Shown: positions 34,059-43,507, numbered from the stretch's first letter. The stretch is DNA of 64,000 nt from Pseudomonadota bacterium (GCA_021324155.1 JAJPJQ010000016.1:62001-126000), one strand, 5' to 3'. Numbers and translations are program-made. The notes: a model not told the origin generated them from the letters alone.

Positions 34059-35770
34059 GGGTTACGCGCCGCGTCGCGGCGCTTGTTATGGCCGCGGCGA
34101 CCGCCGCATGGCCGATGAGTGTCGCGGCGCAAGAGAAGCAGGAGCAGGCGGAGCAGATCGAGATGCGCCGATCGCCAAAGACCCGGGACTATCAGGGCCA
34201 ATCCGTCGCAGGCGAGGAGCGCGTCGTCAAGCCGCGCGATACGCTGTGGCGTATTCTCGTCGTCGAGAAAGGCCTCTCAGACAAACGCTTCGCGCGCTAC
34301 GTGTTTCTGATGACGCAGCTCAACCCGGGTCTAAAGAAAGCCGACGTGCTGCAGGTCGGAGACACGCTTTTCATTCCGGTCCAGCCCGACGAGGTGCTCG
34401 GGTTGAAAACCGCGGCCGGCGCGGCGCCGCCCGCACCGGCTGTCGCCTCCGACAAGGACGCGGGGACAATCCTATACGAAGTCAAAACCGGCGATCAGCT
34501 CGTCAAAATCCTGCGCGACCAGGTCAAGGTCCCGCAGGCGGAGATCAAAGCCGCGGTCGAGCGCACGAAGGCGCTGAACCCGCAAAAGAAAAACTGGGAC
34601 GTGCTGTTGGTCGGCGAAAAACTGCGGATTCCCACGGGAGCCGGAGCGATGCCGGCCGCGCAGGCGGTCGCCATGCCCGCAGAGCGGCCTCTCGGCGTCG
34701 ACTACGGCAGGAAAATCAGCGCGCAGGAAAATCTCGAGGTTCTACAATCCGTGATGAGCGCCCTCGGGCGGCAGACGCAGCTCGACGGCGAAGAGATGGT
34801 GAAGCTGAAGGAAGGCACAGTGCACATTGACCGGAAAACCTATCCGATCGTCCAGTCGCCGGGCGGCCAGCGCGCGATTCTCGATGTGCAGAATCGAATC
34901 AATGCCGCTCTCAGAGCGCGGATGGAAGCCGATGCTCCGAATCTTCCGGTCGTCTCTGTGAAAAAGGGCGCGACGCTCCACGAGGCTGTCGCCGGCCTGC
35001 TGGCGAAGCTCGGATTTCAGAGCATGCCGTCCAATCAGCCGGTGGTGATACAGGACAGCGGCGTCGCGGTGCAAGTGAAAGGCGAATGGATGGTTACCGC
35101 GCCGGATGACGGCGCCGCAATGGCGCAGGTGATGGTGGTAAGCCTCAGCGACGCGCCGAGTCAGACACCGGATTATTTGAAAGATTATCTTTCGACGAAG
35201 GGCATGAACCTCAAGGAAGTCCTGCTGCCGCGCGCGAACACCCCGACTGCCGCGGCGGCACAGCCGGCCGTCGACGCGAACAAGTCCTTTCGCGTCGAGA
35301 AGTGGCCGAACAACGGACCGGCCTTGGTCGACGCCCTGCTGGCAGACTACGGCATCGCCGCGACGAGCGGCGCTTCGGTTTCCGTCATGCTGCGCGACGG
35401 CATCCGCATGGATACCAAGGCCGATCGGATGTTCGAGTACGGCGGCAAGAAAGTCGCGCTCTCCTTCCGGACGCTGGGCGAGGATATGACCAAGCCGCTG
35501 GAGCAGACAGACGGTCTCCGCGTCATCGAGCTCGATATGGGGAAATTGTCCTCGCGCGACCTCGTGGGCCGGCTGTTGGCCGCGCTCGGCGAGTCCGCCG
35601 CTTACCGCGAGCAGCGCTTCGCCGCCAACGATCGGGCGAAGGAAAAACTCTCGCTCGCGGTCTCGGGGTATTATCTGCCCGAGCGCTCGCTCCTGATCAC
35701 GGACCGCGACATTCCGAAAGATCTCGAGAGATTTTTCGGCGACAAAGGCATGCGCGTCGTGAAATTCTGA
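34043..35770 (+). CDS. Exported protein with two LysM domains
   Basis: 575 aa. Signal-type segment VAALVMAAATAAWPMSVAAQ, then a first LysM (about 65-115: VKPRDTLWRILVVEKGLSD to VGDTLFIP) and a second (about 150-200: YEVKTGDQLVKIL to VGEKLRIP). The remaining 370 residues are unrecognised, mixed alpha/beta, with a Pro/Ala-rich spacer after the second LysM. LysM domains bind peptidoglycan, so a cell-wall role is likely. Starts within cysS and precedes a small lipoprotein by 13 bp. Confidence 0.82.
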   Translation: MEGEIGVTRRVAALVMAAATAAWPMSVAAQEKQEQAEQIEMRRSPKTRDYQGQSVAGEERVVKPRDTLWRILVVEKGLSDKRFARYVFLMTQLNPGLKKADVLQVGDTLFIPVQPDEVLGLKTAAGAAPPAPAVASDKDAGTILYEVKTGDQLVKILRDQVKVPQAEIKAAVERTKALNPQKKNWDVLLVGEKLRIPTGAGAMPAAQAVAMPAERPLGVDYGRKISAQENLEVLQSVMSALGRQTQLDGEEMVKLKEGTVHIDRKTYPIVQSPGGQRAILDVQNRINAALRARMEADAPNLPVVSVKKGATLHEAVAGLLAKLGFQSMPSNQPVVIQDSGVAVQVKGEWMVTAPDDGAAMAQVMVVSLSDAPSQTPDYLKDYLSTKGMNLKEVLLPRANTPTAAAAQPAVDANKSFRVEKWPNNGPALVDALLADYGIAATSGASVSVMLRDGIRMDTKADRMFEYGGKKVALSFRTLGEDMTKPLEQTDGLRVIELDMGKLSSRDLVGRLLAALGESAAYREQRFAANDRAKEKLSLAVSGYYLPERSLLITDRDIPKDLERFFGDKGMRVVKF

Positions 35771-35783
35771 TAGCGGCTGGCGC

Positions 35784-36209
35784 GTGGGTGCGGTGAAGGT
35801 GGGGAAGAAAATAGCGGCCGTAGGCACGTTGTTCTGTCTCGTCTGGGCGGCCGGATGCTCGACGACGACGGGGCGCAAGGGATTGGGACCGCGTCCGGGC
35901 TCGCCGGAATATTACGCCGAGTTGAATTCCGGCGAGCCTAAGAAGCCGCCGCCGTGCTCGACGTGGCTGAACCGCGGCCGCGCGGGCGGAACGGTCGGCA
36001 GCGTCGTAGGCTTCATCGCGGCGAGCGCGATCGGAAGCCCGGTCCTAGGAATTCTCTTTCAGGTCGCCGGCTACGGCGCCGGCTTTGCCGCCGCCGACCC
36101 GTGCAAGAAAAACGGCGCAGCGACACAGACCGTGAAATCGGCCGACAGCGACACCAATATGCACGCTTCCGTGGCGTCTGCAAAAATAACCGAAGAAGAG
36201 TTAAAGTAG
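35784..36209 (+). CDS. Small glycine-rich lipoprotein
   Basis: 141 aa from a GTG. Lipobox VWAAGC places the lipidated cysteine at residue 25. A Gly/Ala-rich hydrophobic stretch (RAGGTVGSVVGFIAASAIG) lies in the middle, of the kind found in glycine-zipper proteins, with two further cysteines (about residues 57 and 107). No known function. Last gene of the cysS-LysM unit; the tRNA follows 8 bp after its stop. Confidence 0.75.
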   Translation: MGAVKVGKKIAAVGTLFCLVWAAGCSTTTGRKGLGPRPGSPEYYAELNSGEPKKPPPCSTWLNRGRAGGTVGSVVGFIAASAIGSPVLGILFQVAGYGAGFAAADPCKKNGAATQTVKSADSDTNMHASVASAKITEEELK

Positions 36210-36217
36210 GGGACGGA

Positions 36218-36294
36218 GCGCCCGTAGCTCAACTGGACAGAGCATCAGACTTCGGATCTGAGGGTTGGGGGTTCAAATCCCTCCGGGCGCGCCA
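36218..36294 (+). tRNA. tRNA-Arg (anticodon UCG), CCA encoded
   Basis: 77 nt cloverleaf: acceptor GCGCCCG pairs with CGGGCGC, D-stem GCTC/GAGC, anticodon stem TCAGA/TCTGA around loop CTTCGGA with anticodon TCG, T-stem GGGGG/CCCTC with loop TTCAAAT, discriminator G and genomic CCA. Reads CGA codons. Confidence 0.96.
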
Positions 36295-36322
36295 GAGACC
36301 GGAGACCGTGACGCCGCCACCG

Positions 36323-37504
36323 TCATGTAAGCTTGACGGTCAACGGATTGTAAGAATAGAGCCACGCGTTTCGCGCCGCGCCTTCTTCGCGGCCAGCGAA
36401 CTCCCGGCGAAGTTTCTCCTGATCGCGCATGTGAAACAACGTGCGGTTCGCGCTCGACCCGGCGACGATGCGCGAGGTCCGCTCGATTCGGTTGCGTTCG
36501 TACAAACGTAGCGCGTCGGCGACGGAGTCGGTCGATTGTAGAGCGCGAGTCAATACCGCGGCGTCCTCGATTGCCATCGCGGCGCCCTGCGCGAGGTAGG
36601 GCAGCGTGGCGTGGACCGCATCGCCAAGTAAAGTCGCGCGGCGCGTGCTCCACTGCTTGATCGGCGGCCGGTAGAACAGCGACCAACGGTAGCACGTGTC
36701 TTTGTCGGCCTTGTCGATGACCGCCTGGATGTCTTCGTGCCAGCCCGCGAAGTCCGCCTTCAGCCGCTCCCACGGAAATTTCGCCGTCCAGGATTCTTCG
36801 GACACCTCGTCGGTCTCGACGAGCCCGACGAAATTCAGCAAGTCGCCGCCTCTGAGATAATAACAAACGACATGTGCTCCGGGGCCCATCCAGACCGACA
36901 TGACCCGGCCCATGAAGCCCTCGGGCATGCGGCTCGAGGGCAGCGTCAAACGCCACGCGCCGTCGCCGGTATAAGTCGCCTGGTCCGCGCCCGCGATCTG
37001 GGCGCGGACGGCGGATTTGACGCCGTCCGCGCCGATGAGAAGGTCGCCCGCGGCCTTCGAGCCGTCGGCGAAGAAGACCTCGACGGCGCCCGCGGTTTCC
37101 TCGAAACCGACGGCGCGGCGGTTCAGTCGCACCACTCCGCTGTCGAAGTCCCGCGCCTTCGCGGCGAGCAGATCGTGGAGGTCGCCCCGGTGAAGCTGGT
37201 TGTAAGGCGCCCCGTTGAGCTTCTCGTGCTCGTCGGCGAGAGGAAATTGACCGATGATCTCGCCGGTATCGTACAGGCGAAAGACATAAGCGCCGGGACG
37301 GACCGAAAGTTTATCAATGGCTTCACCAAGGCCAAGATGGTTGAGAACATGCATCGCGTTGGCGCTGAGCTGTATGCCCGCGCCGATCTCGCTAAGTCGC
37401 GGCGCCTGCTCGTAGACCTCGACGTCGTAACCCGCCTTCATGAGGCAGGAGGCCGCCGTGAGGCCGCCGATTCCGGCGCCGGCTATCAGAACCTTCTTGG
37501 CCAT
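36323..37504 (-). CDS. FAD-dependent monooxygenase (salicylate hydroxylase-like)
   Basis: 393 aa group A flavoprotein monooxygenase. Dinucleotide fold VLIAGAGIGGLTAASCL, the DG motif LLIGADGVKSAVR and the second FAD block GDAVHATLPYLAQGAAMAIED. Members hydroxylate aromatic acids such as salicylate or 6-hydroxynicotinate with NAD(P)H. The substrate cannot be read. Its 3' end faces the tRNA, and upstream it is divergent from a substrate-binding protein. Confidence 0.92.
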   Translation of the reverse strand: MAKKVLIAGAGIGGLTAASCLMKAGYDVEVYEQAPRLSEIGAGIQLSANAMHVLNHLGLGEAIDKLSVRPGAYVFRLYDTGEIIGQFPLADEHEKLNGAPYNQLHRGDLHDLLAAKARDFDSGVVRLNRRAVGFEETAGAVEVFFADGSKAAGDLLIGADGVKSAVRAQIAGADQATYTGDGAWRLTLPSSRMPEGFMGRVMSVWMGPGAHVVCYYLRGGDLLNFVGLVETDEVSEESWTAKFPWERLKADFAGWHEDIQAVIDKADKDTCYRWSLFYRPPIKQWSTRRATLLGDAVHATLPYLAQGAAMAIEDAAVLTRALQSTDSVADALRLYERNRIERTSRIVAGSSANRTLFHMRDQEKLRREFAGREEGAARNAWLYSYNPLTVKLT

Positions 37505-37878
37505 GAACCAAATGCAGGGCCGTAACCGAAGAACATTGACTTGATAGCGCGCCCGTTCGCGGATGCGAATGCGCTCAGCGCATAATTGTGACGAGCGATA
37601 TTGAAGTTAGGTTTTTGCAGATACGCTATCTTATCAGAGGCGTGCTTAAACATTGTGGCGACCTATGGCGCAAGAGTACCCGGGCCGGCAAACCGACGCA
37701 AGCAGCGCGTCCTCGAATTTGTTCCCACGCTTTTTTCCTGACGCTATGGAACAACATGGAACAGCCAACCAGGAATTCTCGCGAAGTTAAAAACCGGGAT
37801 TTGCTTAATAGCTTTCCATGCTGGTATGGACAGGGACGCGAAATTGTCGCAAGAGGCGATAGGAGGAGATTTCTCAGG
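37505..37878. other. Non-coding stretch between divergent genes
   Basis: About 370 bases between the monooxygenase start and the next substrate-binding gene. One reading frame upstream of ATG 37879 stays open, but its residues show no family similarity and a signal peptide starts only at 37879. The tract is locally AT-rich near 37600-37660 and probably holds promoters. I see no operator or repeat I can support. Confidence 0.5.
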
Positions 37879-38865
37879 ATGAAAAATCTTTTGTTCATCG
37901 CCGGCGTATTGGTTTATTTATTGGCCGCTTCCAGCTCGCACGCGGCCGACTCGCTTCCCAAAGTCGTCACCGCCTTCGCCAGTTTCAGCGAGAAAGAGGC
38001 GGCGATTTTCGTCGCCGAAGACCAAGGGCTATTCCGTAAACATGGGCTGGACGTAAAACATGTCTATGTCTCCAGCGGTTCGCTGGCGATTTCCGCCCTT
38101 GTGTCAGGCGATGCGCAGTTCTACACAGGCTCACCGACCGGCGCGACCCTCGGCGCGGTGGCGGGAGGATTGGACGCGGTCTTCATCGCCGGTTTGATCA
38201 ATAAGCTCAACGGCGCATTCGTGGCGGACGCATCGATCAAGACCCCGGCCGATTTGAAAAATAAAACTCTCGGCGTGCAGAGCATCGGCGGCGGCGTGTG
38301 GGTGCTGACGATGCTGACGCTCAATCATTGGGGGCTCGATCCCAAGCGGGACAACATCAACTTTCGGGTTCTGGGAGATTTTACCGTACTGACGCAGGCG
38401 CTTTCGTCCCACGTCATCGACGGCACCTATTTGACGTATACCTACGCGACAAAAATGGAGCGCCAGGGATTCCGCATCCTCGCCGATTTATCGAAGCTGC
38501 CGGTGCCGTACCAGAACACCGGCGTTATCGCACGACGCAGTTTCATCAACGCCGCGCCGGAAGTCGGGGAGCGGTTCGTCAGGGCGCTGAGCGACGGTGT
38601 TGTCTTTGCGATGGATCCCGCCAACAAGGCCGCGGTGATGAAGAGCCTGGCCCGTGGCCTGCGTTTACCGCGAACCGAAGACGCGCTGGAAGGCTACGAG
38701 GGGATGCTGACGCTTTATCAGCGGCGGATCTATCCGACGATCGAAGGCATACGTAACGCCATTCAAGTCATCGGAACCACAAACGAGAAGATTCGCGCCT
38801 TAAAGGCGGAAAATCTCGTGGACGACAGATTTGTCAAAAAGTTGGAACAGGAAGGGCGCTTTTGA
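37879..38865 (+). CDS. NMT1/SsuA-type ABC substrate-binding protein
   Basis: 328 aa from ATG 37879, which gives a signal peptide (FIAGVLVYLLAASSSHAA). Binding-fold blocks: AAIFVAEDQGLFRKHGLDV, SGDAQFYTGSPTGAT, LKNKTLGVQSIGGG. The upstream open frame is ignored because the leader would be disrupted; an AGGAGGAG tract sits 10 bases before the ATG. No permease or ATPase adjacent. Divergent from the flavin monooxygenase, which may share its ligand (inference). Confidence 0.86.
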   Translation: MKNLLFIAGVLVYLLAASSSHAADSLPKVVTAFASFSEKEAAIFVAEDQGLFRKHGLDVKHVYVSSGSLAISALVSGDAQFYTGSPTGATLGAVAGGLDAVFIAGLINKLNGAFVADASIKTPADLKNKTLGVQSIGGGVWVLTMLTLNHWGLDPKRDNINFRVLGDFTVLTQALSSHVIDGTYLTYTYATKMERQGFRILADLSKLPVPYQNTGVIARRSFINAAPEVGERFVRALSDGVVFAMDPANKAAVMKSLARGLRLPRTEDALEGYEGMLTLYQRRIYPTIEGIRNAIQVIGTTNEKIRALKAENLVDDRFVKKLEQEGRF

Positions 38866-38924
38866 GCCGGGTTTGAGGCGTTCAATCTTCCGGGCGGACC
38901 GGCGAATCAAAGCTGAAAAATTTT

Positions 38925-39650
38925 TCAGCGCGGCGAAGCGAGGCGGAGCGACGGCTTGCCGATGTGAATGTGCGCGCCCGTCGCCGATCCGGCGATTTTG
39001 CCGCGGAAGGCGATGAACGGGATGCCGGATTGCTTGAGATACTGCATCACCGCGCGGCCCTCCTCGCTGTCCGGATAAAGGGCCACGTCCATTGCGTTGT
39101 GATGGTCGAAGCCCATGCGGTCGTGCGCGGCCGTCTGACCGCGGGCGCTGACGGGCAGCGCGCGGCCGAAACGCGCCAGGAAAAAACTCTCGATCTTTCC
39201 GGCATCGCTGACCGACCAAGCGGTCTGGCCGTTGTAGCGTACGAGCAAGGCGCTGTCTTCGTAGCCCCCCTTGCCGAGCGGCGGCGCGGTCCGAGCCACG
39301 GCTTCCGTCAACGCGAGGTCGTCTTCGAGTATCCACCGCTGGATTTCGGTAATATTCGTCCGTGTCCTGACTACGTCCCGCACTGCCATCCTGACATATA
39401 CCTCGGCAAGCTCCCCGTCCTGGTAGAGCTTTTTCCTGCGCGCGTACTCGGCGATCTGGATTTTCAACTGCTCCTCGTAGGCGGCGAGAAGCCGCTCGTA
39501 GCCTTCGCGCGATGTCTTCATGCGCTCGGCTATCTCGGTCGAAGCACGCCCGCGCGGATCGGCGGCCTGCGCCGGGATTACTGTGGCGAAGATAGCAGTT
39601 ATGACCGCAGCGATGCAGAAATATGCGGCGGCTGAAGACATGTCCCGCAA
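38925..39650 (-). CDS. Exported M15-like metallopeptidase domain protein
   Basis: 241 aa with a signal peptide (AAVITAIFATVIPAQAA) and a helical coiled region at about 40-120. The C-terminal part shows probable zinc ligands in the D-Ala-D-Ala peptidase pattern: His176, His183 or His184, Asp188 (FDHHNAMDV) and His227-x-His229 (GAHIHIG). This suggests action on peptidoglycan peptides. The spacing is not identical to VanY or DacA, so the family is assigned by pattern only. Confidence 0.6.
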   Translation of the reverse strand: MRDMSSAAAYFCIAAVITAIFATVIPAQAADPRGRASTEIAERMKTSREGYERLLAAYEEQLKIQIAEYARRKKLYQDGELAEVYVRMAVRDVVRTRTNITEIQRWILEDDLALTEAVARTAPPLGKGGYEDSALLVRYNGQTAWSVSDAGKIESFFLARFGRALPVSARGQTAAHDRMGFDHHNAMDVALYPDSEEGRAVMQYLKQSGIPFIAFRGKIAGSATGAHIHIGKPSLRLASPR

Positions 39651-39726
39651 GGCTACAATGTCATAGGACGCAATTCAACTAACGGCAAATCAGCGTTTTA
39701 CTACCGGTTTGCGCTATAAAAGCGAT

Positions 39727-39757
39727 GGCGGAGGCGGTATTTGCGACCGCCTCCGCC
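39727..39757 (-). terminator. Terminator-like hairpin after the propeller gene
   Basis: GGCGGAGGCGGT (39727-39738) and ACCGCCTCCGCC (39746-39757) form 12 perfect pairs with a 7-base loop, 34 bases past the stop of the minus-strand gene at 39791. The T tract after it is broken (ATCGCTTTTAT), so termination may be partial. Confidence 0.7.
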
Positions 39758-39790
39758 GCTTTCATTTCGCTTTAGAAGTTCTTGTAAACA

Positions 39791-41215
39791 CTATGGAATC
39801 TGTCCGTAAACACCGAAGCCTCCCGACTCCGGCGGATTGGTTGCCGTAAACGGCGCGTTCGTCGTCGTCAGCGGCACGTAGACCCGGTTGCGAACGATTC
39901 TGCAGTCCTCTCCGAAGTGATTGCCGTTGTCGGCACGGTGGCTGCTCTTACTATGTTCGTTGCTGTTTTCATTCCCGTTATCGTCGCCGTTGTCGCATTG
40001 TTGGGCATAAACGGCCGCGACCGAATGCGAAGTGCGCGTCGTCAGAATGTTCTGCACAAAAGTCGGCGCGCCGGGGCCGGTGTCGGCGGTTCCGGCATTG
40101 ATGATCCCGAGACTCGGTTTGGCCGGTCCGCCGGTCAGGCCCGTCGTAGTCCAGCTCGACATCGCGAGATAGTAGTGATTGTCCCCGATGTTGTACCAGA
40201 CCTCATCCGAGCCGCCGAGCTGCGTAAAGGTTTGCAGGATAGCGCCGGTAGTTGCTTTCATGATGATCGACTTCATCTGCGTACCGGCCGGCGCATCTCC
40301 ACTGCAACCCAGGAGCAAATTCTGACGCGGCCCAAGGGTTAGTCCGTGGGGAAAGCAGTTTGTGCCGTCGACCGGCAAGACGTTCTCGATTAGCATCGTA
40401 TGCGGATTGATAACGGCGATCTCGCCGCTGGCATGTACGGAAGTGTTGTGGTTCGCGGCGTTGATTGCACTCGTGCAAGGAATGGCAAGATAGAATCGAT
40501 TAGTGGAATGGTTATAGACCGGCTGCTCGATGCCGCAGCCGAGCGCCTCCGGAATTTGGATCTTGCCGAGAACGGTGGGTGTGGAAGAGACAGAGATGAA
40601 AGCCACGAACAGATCGGCGTCGTCGTCCCACGCAACGAGCACCACATGGTCGTCGGGATCGAAGGCCATCTCGTCGGCTCTCTTGACGCCGCCGGCATTC
40701 ACTACGGTCGGAACGGTCGTGGTGGGCACGCCGTTCGCGTTGAGCGGGTAAATCTTTACCGTGCCATCGCCGTCTCCCGCCCAGAGCTGGCGCGGGGAGC
40801 TCGTCGTCAGGACGCCATTCGGTCCCGAGGTATTTGAGCCCGGTTGGATGCCGACGAAGCCGCTCGCCGCGCCGATTATCGTATCGCTGTTCGTGTCCAC
40901 GATATCGACGCTGAAGTTATTGCGATCGGCCATATAGAACTTTTGTGTCGACGGATCGAACCAGCTGATGTCGACGCTCCAGCGTCCGCTCGGGCTCGCC
41001 GCGAGCGTCGGGACGGTCGGGCAATTGGGATCAGCCACCGTGGCCGGCGGCGGCACTTCCGGCAGCCCCGGAGTTCCCGGGAAACCCGCCGTGCAGAGGG
41101 ACGTGATTCGCACCGCGCGCACGCCATAGTTGGGCGCGTCGGCCGCGACGATCGTCGCGGTCGCTGCGATCATCGCCAACGACAAAACTAGCCTAACGTA
41201 TCTCTTGGTCTTCAT
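39791..41215 (-). CDS. Exported beta-propeller protein (YncE/NHL-like)
   Basis: 474 aa with a signal peptide (LVLSLAMIAATATIVAA). The body has repeated beta-propeller blades of the type F-D-P-x-D-x2-V-L-V-A-W and I-x2-A-x(n)-G, including FYMADRNNFSVDIVD and FYLAIPCTSAINA. A low-complexity Asn/Asp/His insert near residues 415-435 precedes the last strand. Propellers of this kind bind ligands or act as scaffolds; no enzyme motif is visible. Followed by a terminator hairpin. Confidence 0.78.
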   Translation of the reverse strand: MKTKRYVRLVLSLAMIAATATIVAADAPNYGVRAVRITSLCTAGFPGTPGLPEVPPPATVADPNCPTVPTLAASPSGRWSVDISWFDPSTQKFYMADRNNFSVDIVDTNSDTIIGAASGFVGIQPGSNTSGPNGVLTTSSPRQLWAGDGDGTVKIYPLNANGVPTTTVPTVVNAGGVKRADEMAFDPDDHVVLVAWDDDADLFVAFISVSSTPTVLGKIQIPEALGCGIEQPVYNHSTNRFYLAIPCTSAINAANHNTSVHASGEIAVINPHTMLIENVLPVDGTNCFPHGLTLGPRQNLLLGCSGDAPAGTQMKSIIMKATTGAILQTFTQLGGSDEVWYNIGDNHYYLAMSSWTTTGLTGGPAKPSLGIINAGTADTGPGAPTFVQNILTTRTSHSVAAVYAQQCDNGDDNGNENSNEHSKSSHRADNGNHFGEDCRIVRNRVYVPLTTTNAPFTATNPPESGGFGVYGQIP

Positions 41216-41275
41216 GATGCCTCCTTTGCAATCGGTCGAATTGTAAGCGAATCCAACGAGACCAATCGGAAGGAG

Positions 41276-41620
41276 TCAGTCCGGAATGGCGTCGCGCGGC
41301 AGGCCGACACGATAGCCGTGCGCGCGCGCGGAGATGAGAGGAGAAGACGGGAGTTTGTCCGAATTCTGGGGCTGGGCCCAGAGAGCTGTCGGCCCGGGAG
41401 CGATAAGCGCTGCGTCCCACAAATCCGCGCGCGCGGGGCGATGCGGGGCTTCTGCTTCGGCGGGCGTCTCCGCCGCAATCACCGCGCGCTCGGTCGGATT
41501 CAAGACCGCCGATAGGTTGGACCCGTCGAGATCGAGCACGTCGAAAAAAATATAGGAGAGGACGAACACCATGCAGACGGCGTGCAGGAAGGGAAGGAGA
41601 CGTGAGCGGTGAGAATGCAT
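41276..41620 (-). CDS. Small single-pass membrane protein, unrecognised
   Basis: 114 aa. One hydrophobic segment (about residues 9-27, LPFLHAVCMVFVLSYIFFDV), then an alanine- and proline-rich, probably disordered tail. It precedes the propeller gene by 60 bp on the same strand. No domain recognised. It could be real, or an open frame kept by high GC content; the consistent hydrophobic anchor makes me favour a gene. Confidence 0.5.
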   Translation of the reverse strand: MHSHRSRLLPFLHAVCMVFVLSYIFFDVLDLDGSNLSAVLNPTERAVIAAETPAEAEAPHRPARADLWDAALIAPGPTALWAQPQNSDKLPSSPLISARAHGYRVGLPRDAIPD

Positions 41621-41769
41621 GAGCCCCGCTTGTCTAAAAGTCGGCCCATGATAGTCACCCTTGCGTTTACAGCAACCGGGTAAACACCCTAATCCGCTAA
41701 ATGTAAATACCTGATGCGCCGCGCCGCCTTTGTAGCCAATCCGGCGTCGGCCGGTTATGATGAAAAGCG

Positions 41770-42984
41770 ATGATCGTTCTGCAGGACATTCAGCGTGCGC
41801 GCGAGCGCATTCGCGACCGCATTTACATATCTCCCTGCGCGGCTTCCGAGACGATTAGCCGAATGACCGGCGCGCGGGTTTTTTTCAAGCTGGAGAACCT
41901 GCAGGTGACGGGCTCCTTTAAGGAGCGCGGCGCGCTCAACAAGCTCGCGACACTTAGCGCCGATGAGCGGAGGCGCGGCGTTATCACCGCGAGCGCCGGC
42001 AATCACGGTATGGCGGTCGCGTTCCACACGCAGCGGCTCGGCATCAATGCTACGGTGGTGATGCCGACGCAGGCCCCGCTCATCAAGCTCACGCAGGTGC
42101 GCGGGTACGGCGCCGAGGCGCGATTGTTCGGCGCCGACTACGACGCGGCCTTCGCCGAGGCGGAAAAAATCGCGCGCGAGCGCGATCTTGCTTATATCCA
42201 TCCGTTCGACGATGAACTGATCGTCGCAGGGCAGGGGACGGTCGGGCTCGAGTTGCACGAGCAGAGTCCTGATCTCGATGCAGTCGTCGTCCCGGTCGGC
42301 GGAGGAGGTCTTATCGCCGGCATCGCGGTCGCGCTGAAAGCATTGCATCCTGAAATCCGGATAATCGGCGTGCAGTGCGAGCGCGTTCCGTCGATGCGGG
42401 CGGCGCTGGAAAACGGCCGGCCGGTGCAGGTTCCGCCGGCGACGACGATCGCGGACGGCATCTCGGTGCGCGCGGTCGGCGCGATACCGTTCGAGATCGC
42501 GCGCCGCAATGTTGACGAGATCGTGACTGTCAGCGAAGGCGAAATCGCTCAAGCCGTGCTGCAGTTATTGGAGATCGAGAAGACGGTCGCCGAGGGCGCC
42601 GCCGCCGTGAGCCTCGCGGCGCTCGTACATAAGAAAATATCCCTACCCGGGAAAAACGTCGTCTTGGTGATTTCGGGCGGCAACATCGACGTCAATCTCG
42701 TTTCCCGCATCATCGAGAGAGGCTTGGTCGAAGACGGCCGCCTAGCGGAGATATCGGTGATTCTCCCCGATCGTCCCGGGTCGCTCGCACGGCTCGCCGC
42801 ATGCGTCGCGGCGCAGGGCGCCAACGTCCTGAGCGCGGAGCACGGACGCGGATTCGCCGATGTCGCCATCGGCGAGACGGAGATCCGGTTCGTAATAGAG
42901 ACGACGGGAAGGGGACATATCGAGCAGATACGCGCGGCTCTCAAAAAGGAAGGCTTTCGCATCCCTTTGCCGACGGGGAAATAG
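41770..42984 (+). CDS. ilvA: Threonine ammonia-lyase with C-terminal ACT domain
   Basis: 404 aa PLP fold type II enzyme. The PLP lysine is Lys51 in GSFKERGA, the phosphate-cradle glycines are in VPVGGGGLIAG, and SAGNHGMAVAF matches the family. The C-terminal ACT domain (from about residue 325, EISVILPDRPGSLARLAACV) is a regulatory ligand site, probably for an amino acid such as isoleucine or valine. Makes 2-oxobutanoate from threonine. The AsnC-type ligand-domain gene follows 69 bp downstream. Confidence 0.9.
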   Translation: MIVLQDIQRARERIRDRIYISPCAASETISRMTGARVFFKLENLQVTGSFKERGALNKLATLSADERRRGVITASAGNHGMAVAFHTQRLGINATVVMPTQAPLIKLTQVRGYGAEARLFGADYDAAFAEAEKIARERDLAYIHPFDDELIVAGQGTVGLELHEQSPDLDAVVVPVGGGGLIAGIAVALKALHPEIRIIGVQCERVPSMRAALENGRPVQVPPATTIADGISVRAVGAIPFEIARRNVDEIVTVSEGEIAQAVLQLLEIEKTVAEGAAAVSLAALVHKKISLPGKNVVLVISGGNIDVNLVSRIIERGLVEDGRLAEISVILPDRPGSLARLAACVAAQGANVLSAEHGRGFADVAIGETEIRFVIETTGRGHIEQIRAALKKEGFRIPLPTGK

Positions 42985-42998
42985 CCGGCCCAAGCGTC

Positions 42999-43026
42999 TT
43001 GACAGTCTTGCATCCGCCGATATGGT
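42999..43026 (+). promoter_or_regulatory. Candidate sigma-70 promoter for the AsnC-domain gene
   Basis: TTGACA (42999-43004) and TATGGT (43021-43026) with 16 bp between, 27 bases before ATG 43054. It would let the small gene be transcribed apart from ilvA. Confidence 0.5.
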
Positions 43027-43053
43027 GAACTCAATTCGTCGGGAGGGGTTGCC

Positions 43054-43335
43054 ATGATGACCGCGATCGTCCTGCTCAACACCCATAGGGACAAGGTGAA
43101 CGACGTCGCCGAGCGTATCGCGGATCTCGACGGCGTAACCGAAGTTTATTCGGTCGCCGGCCGATATGATCTCGCCGCGATCGTGCGGGTGAAGGACGAC
43201 GAGCGGCTTGCCGAGGTCGTAACGCGTGACATTCGCAGGATCGAGGGCATCGAGAAATCCGAGTCGCTGATCGCCTTTCGCGTCTACTCCCGGCACGACC
43301 TGGAGCGGATGTTCTCGATCGGCTTCGAATCGTAA
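43054..43335 (+). CDS. Stand-alone Lrp/AsnC ligand-binding (RAM) domain protein
   Basis: 93 aa. The whole protein is the alpha-beta RAM domain of Lrp/AsnC regulators (DGVTEVYSVAGRYDLAAIV, then RRIEGIEKSESLIAF), with no DNA-binding helix-turn-helix. Single-domain relatives bind amino acids as octamers and may modulate full Lrp proteins or enzymes. Placement behind threonine ammonia-lyase suggests branched-chain amino acid sensing (inference). A CGGGAGGGG site precedes the ATG. Confidence 0.88.
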   Translation: MMTAIVLLNTHRDKVNDVAERIADLDGVTEVYSVAGRYDLAAIVRVKDDERLAEVVTRDIRRIEGIEKSESLIAFRVYSRHDLERMFSIGFES

Positions 43336-43507
43336 CGTTTTTCCTTCTTTTAACCCTTCGTGTCACGTTTTGCCCCTCGATTTCCCTAAACCATTTGTGA
43401 TAAGCAACCCGAAGTTTCACTAGCACCACCGGCTCCACCGGGGAGGGTCCACATGGCAGTAAGCAATTGTCCGGTCGGGTCACATTCGCCCGGAAAGCGG
43501 AATGGCA

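Noticed and set aside
37588-37878. Extension of the substrate-binding gene upstream to 37588
   Set aside because: No similarity in the extension and the signal peptide begins at 37879.
428-41713. Shared GTAAATACCTGA word upstream of two genes (near 430 and 41702)
   Set aside because: A 12-base match is expected many times by chance in 64 kb.
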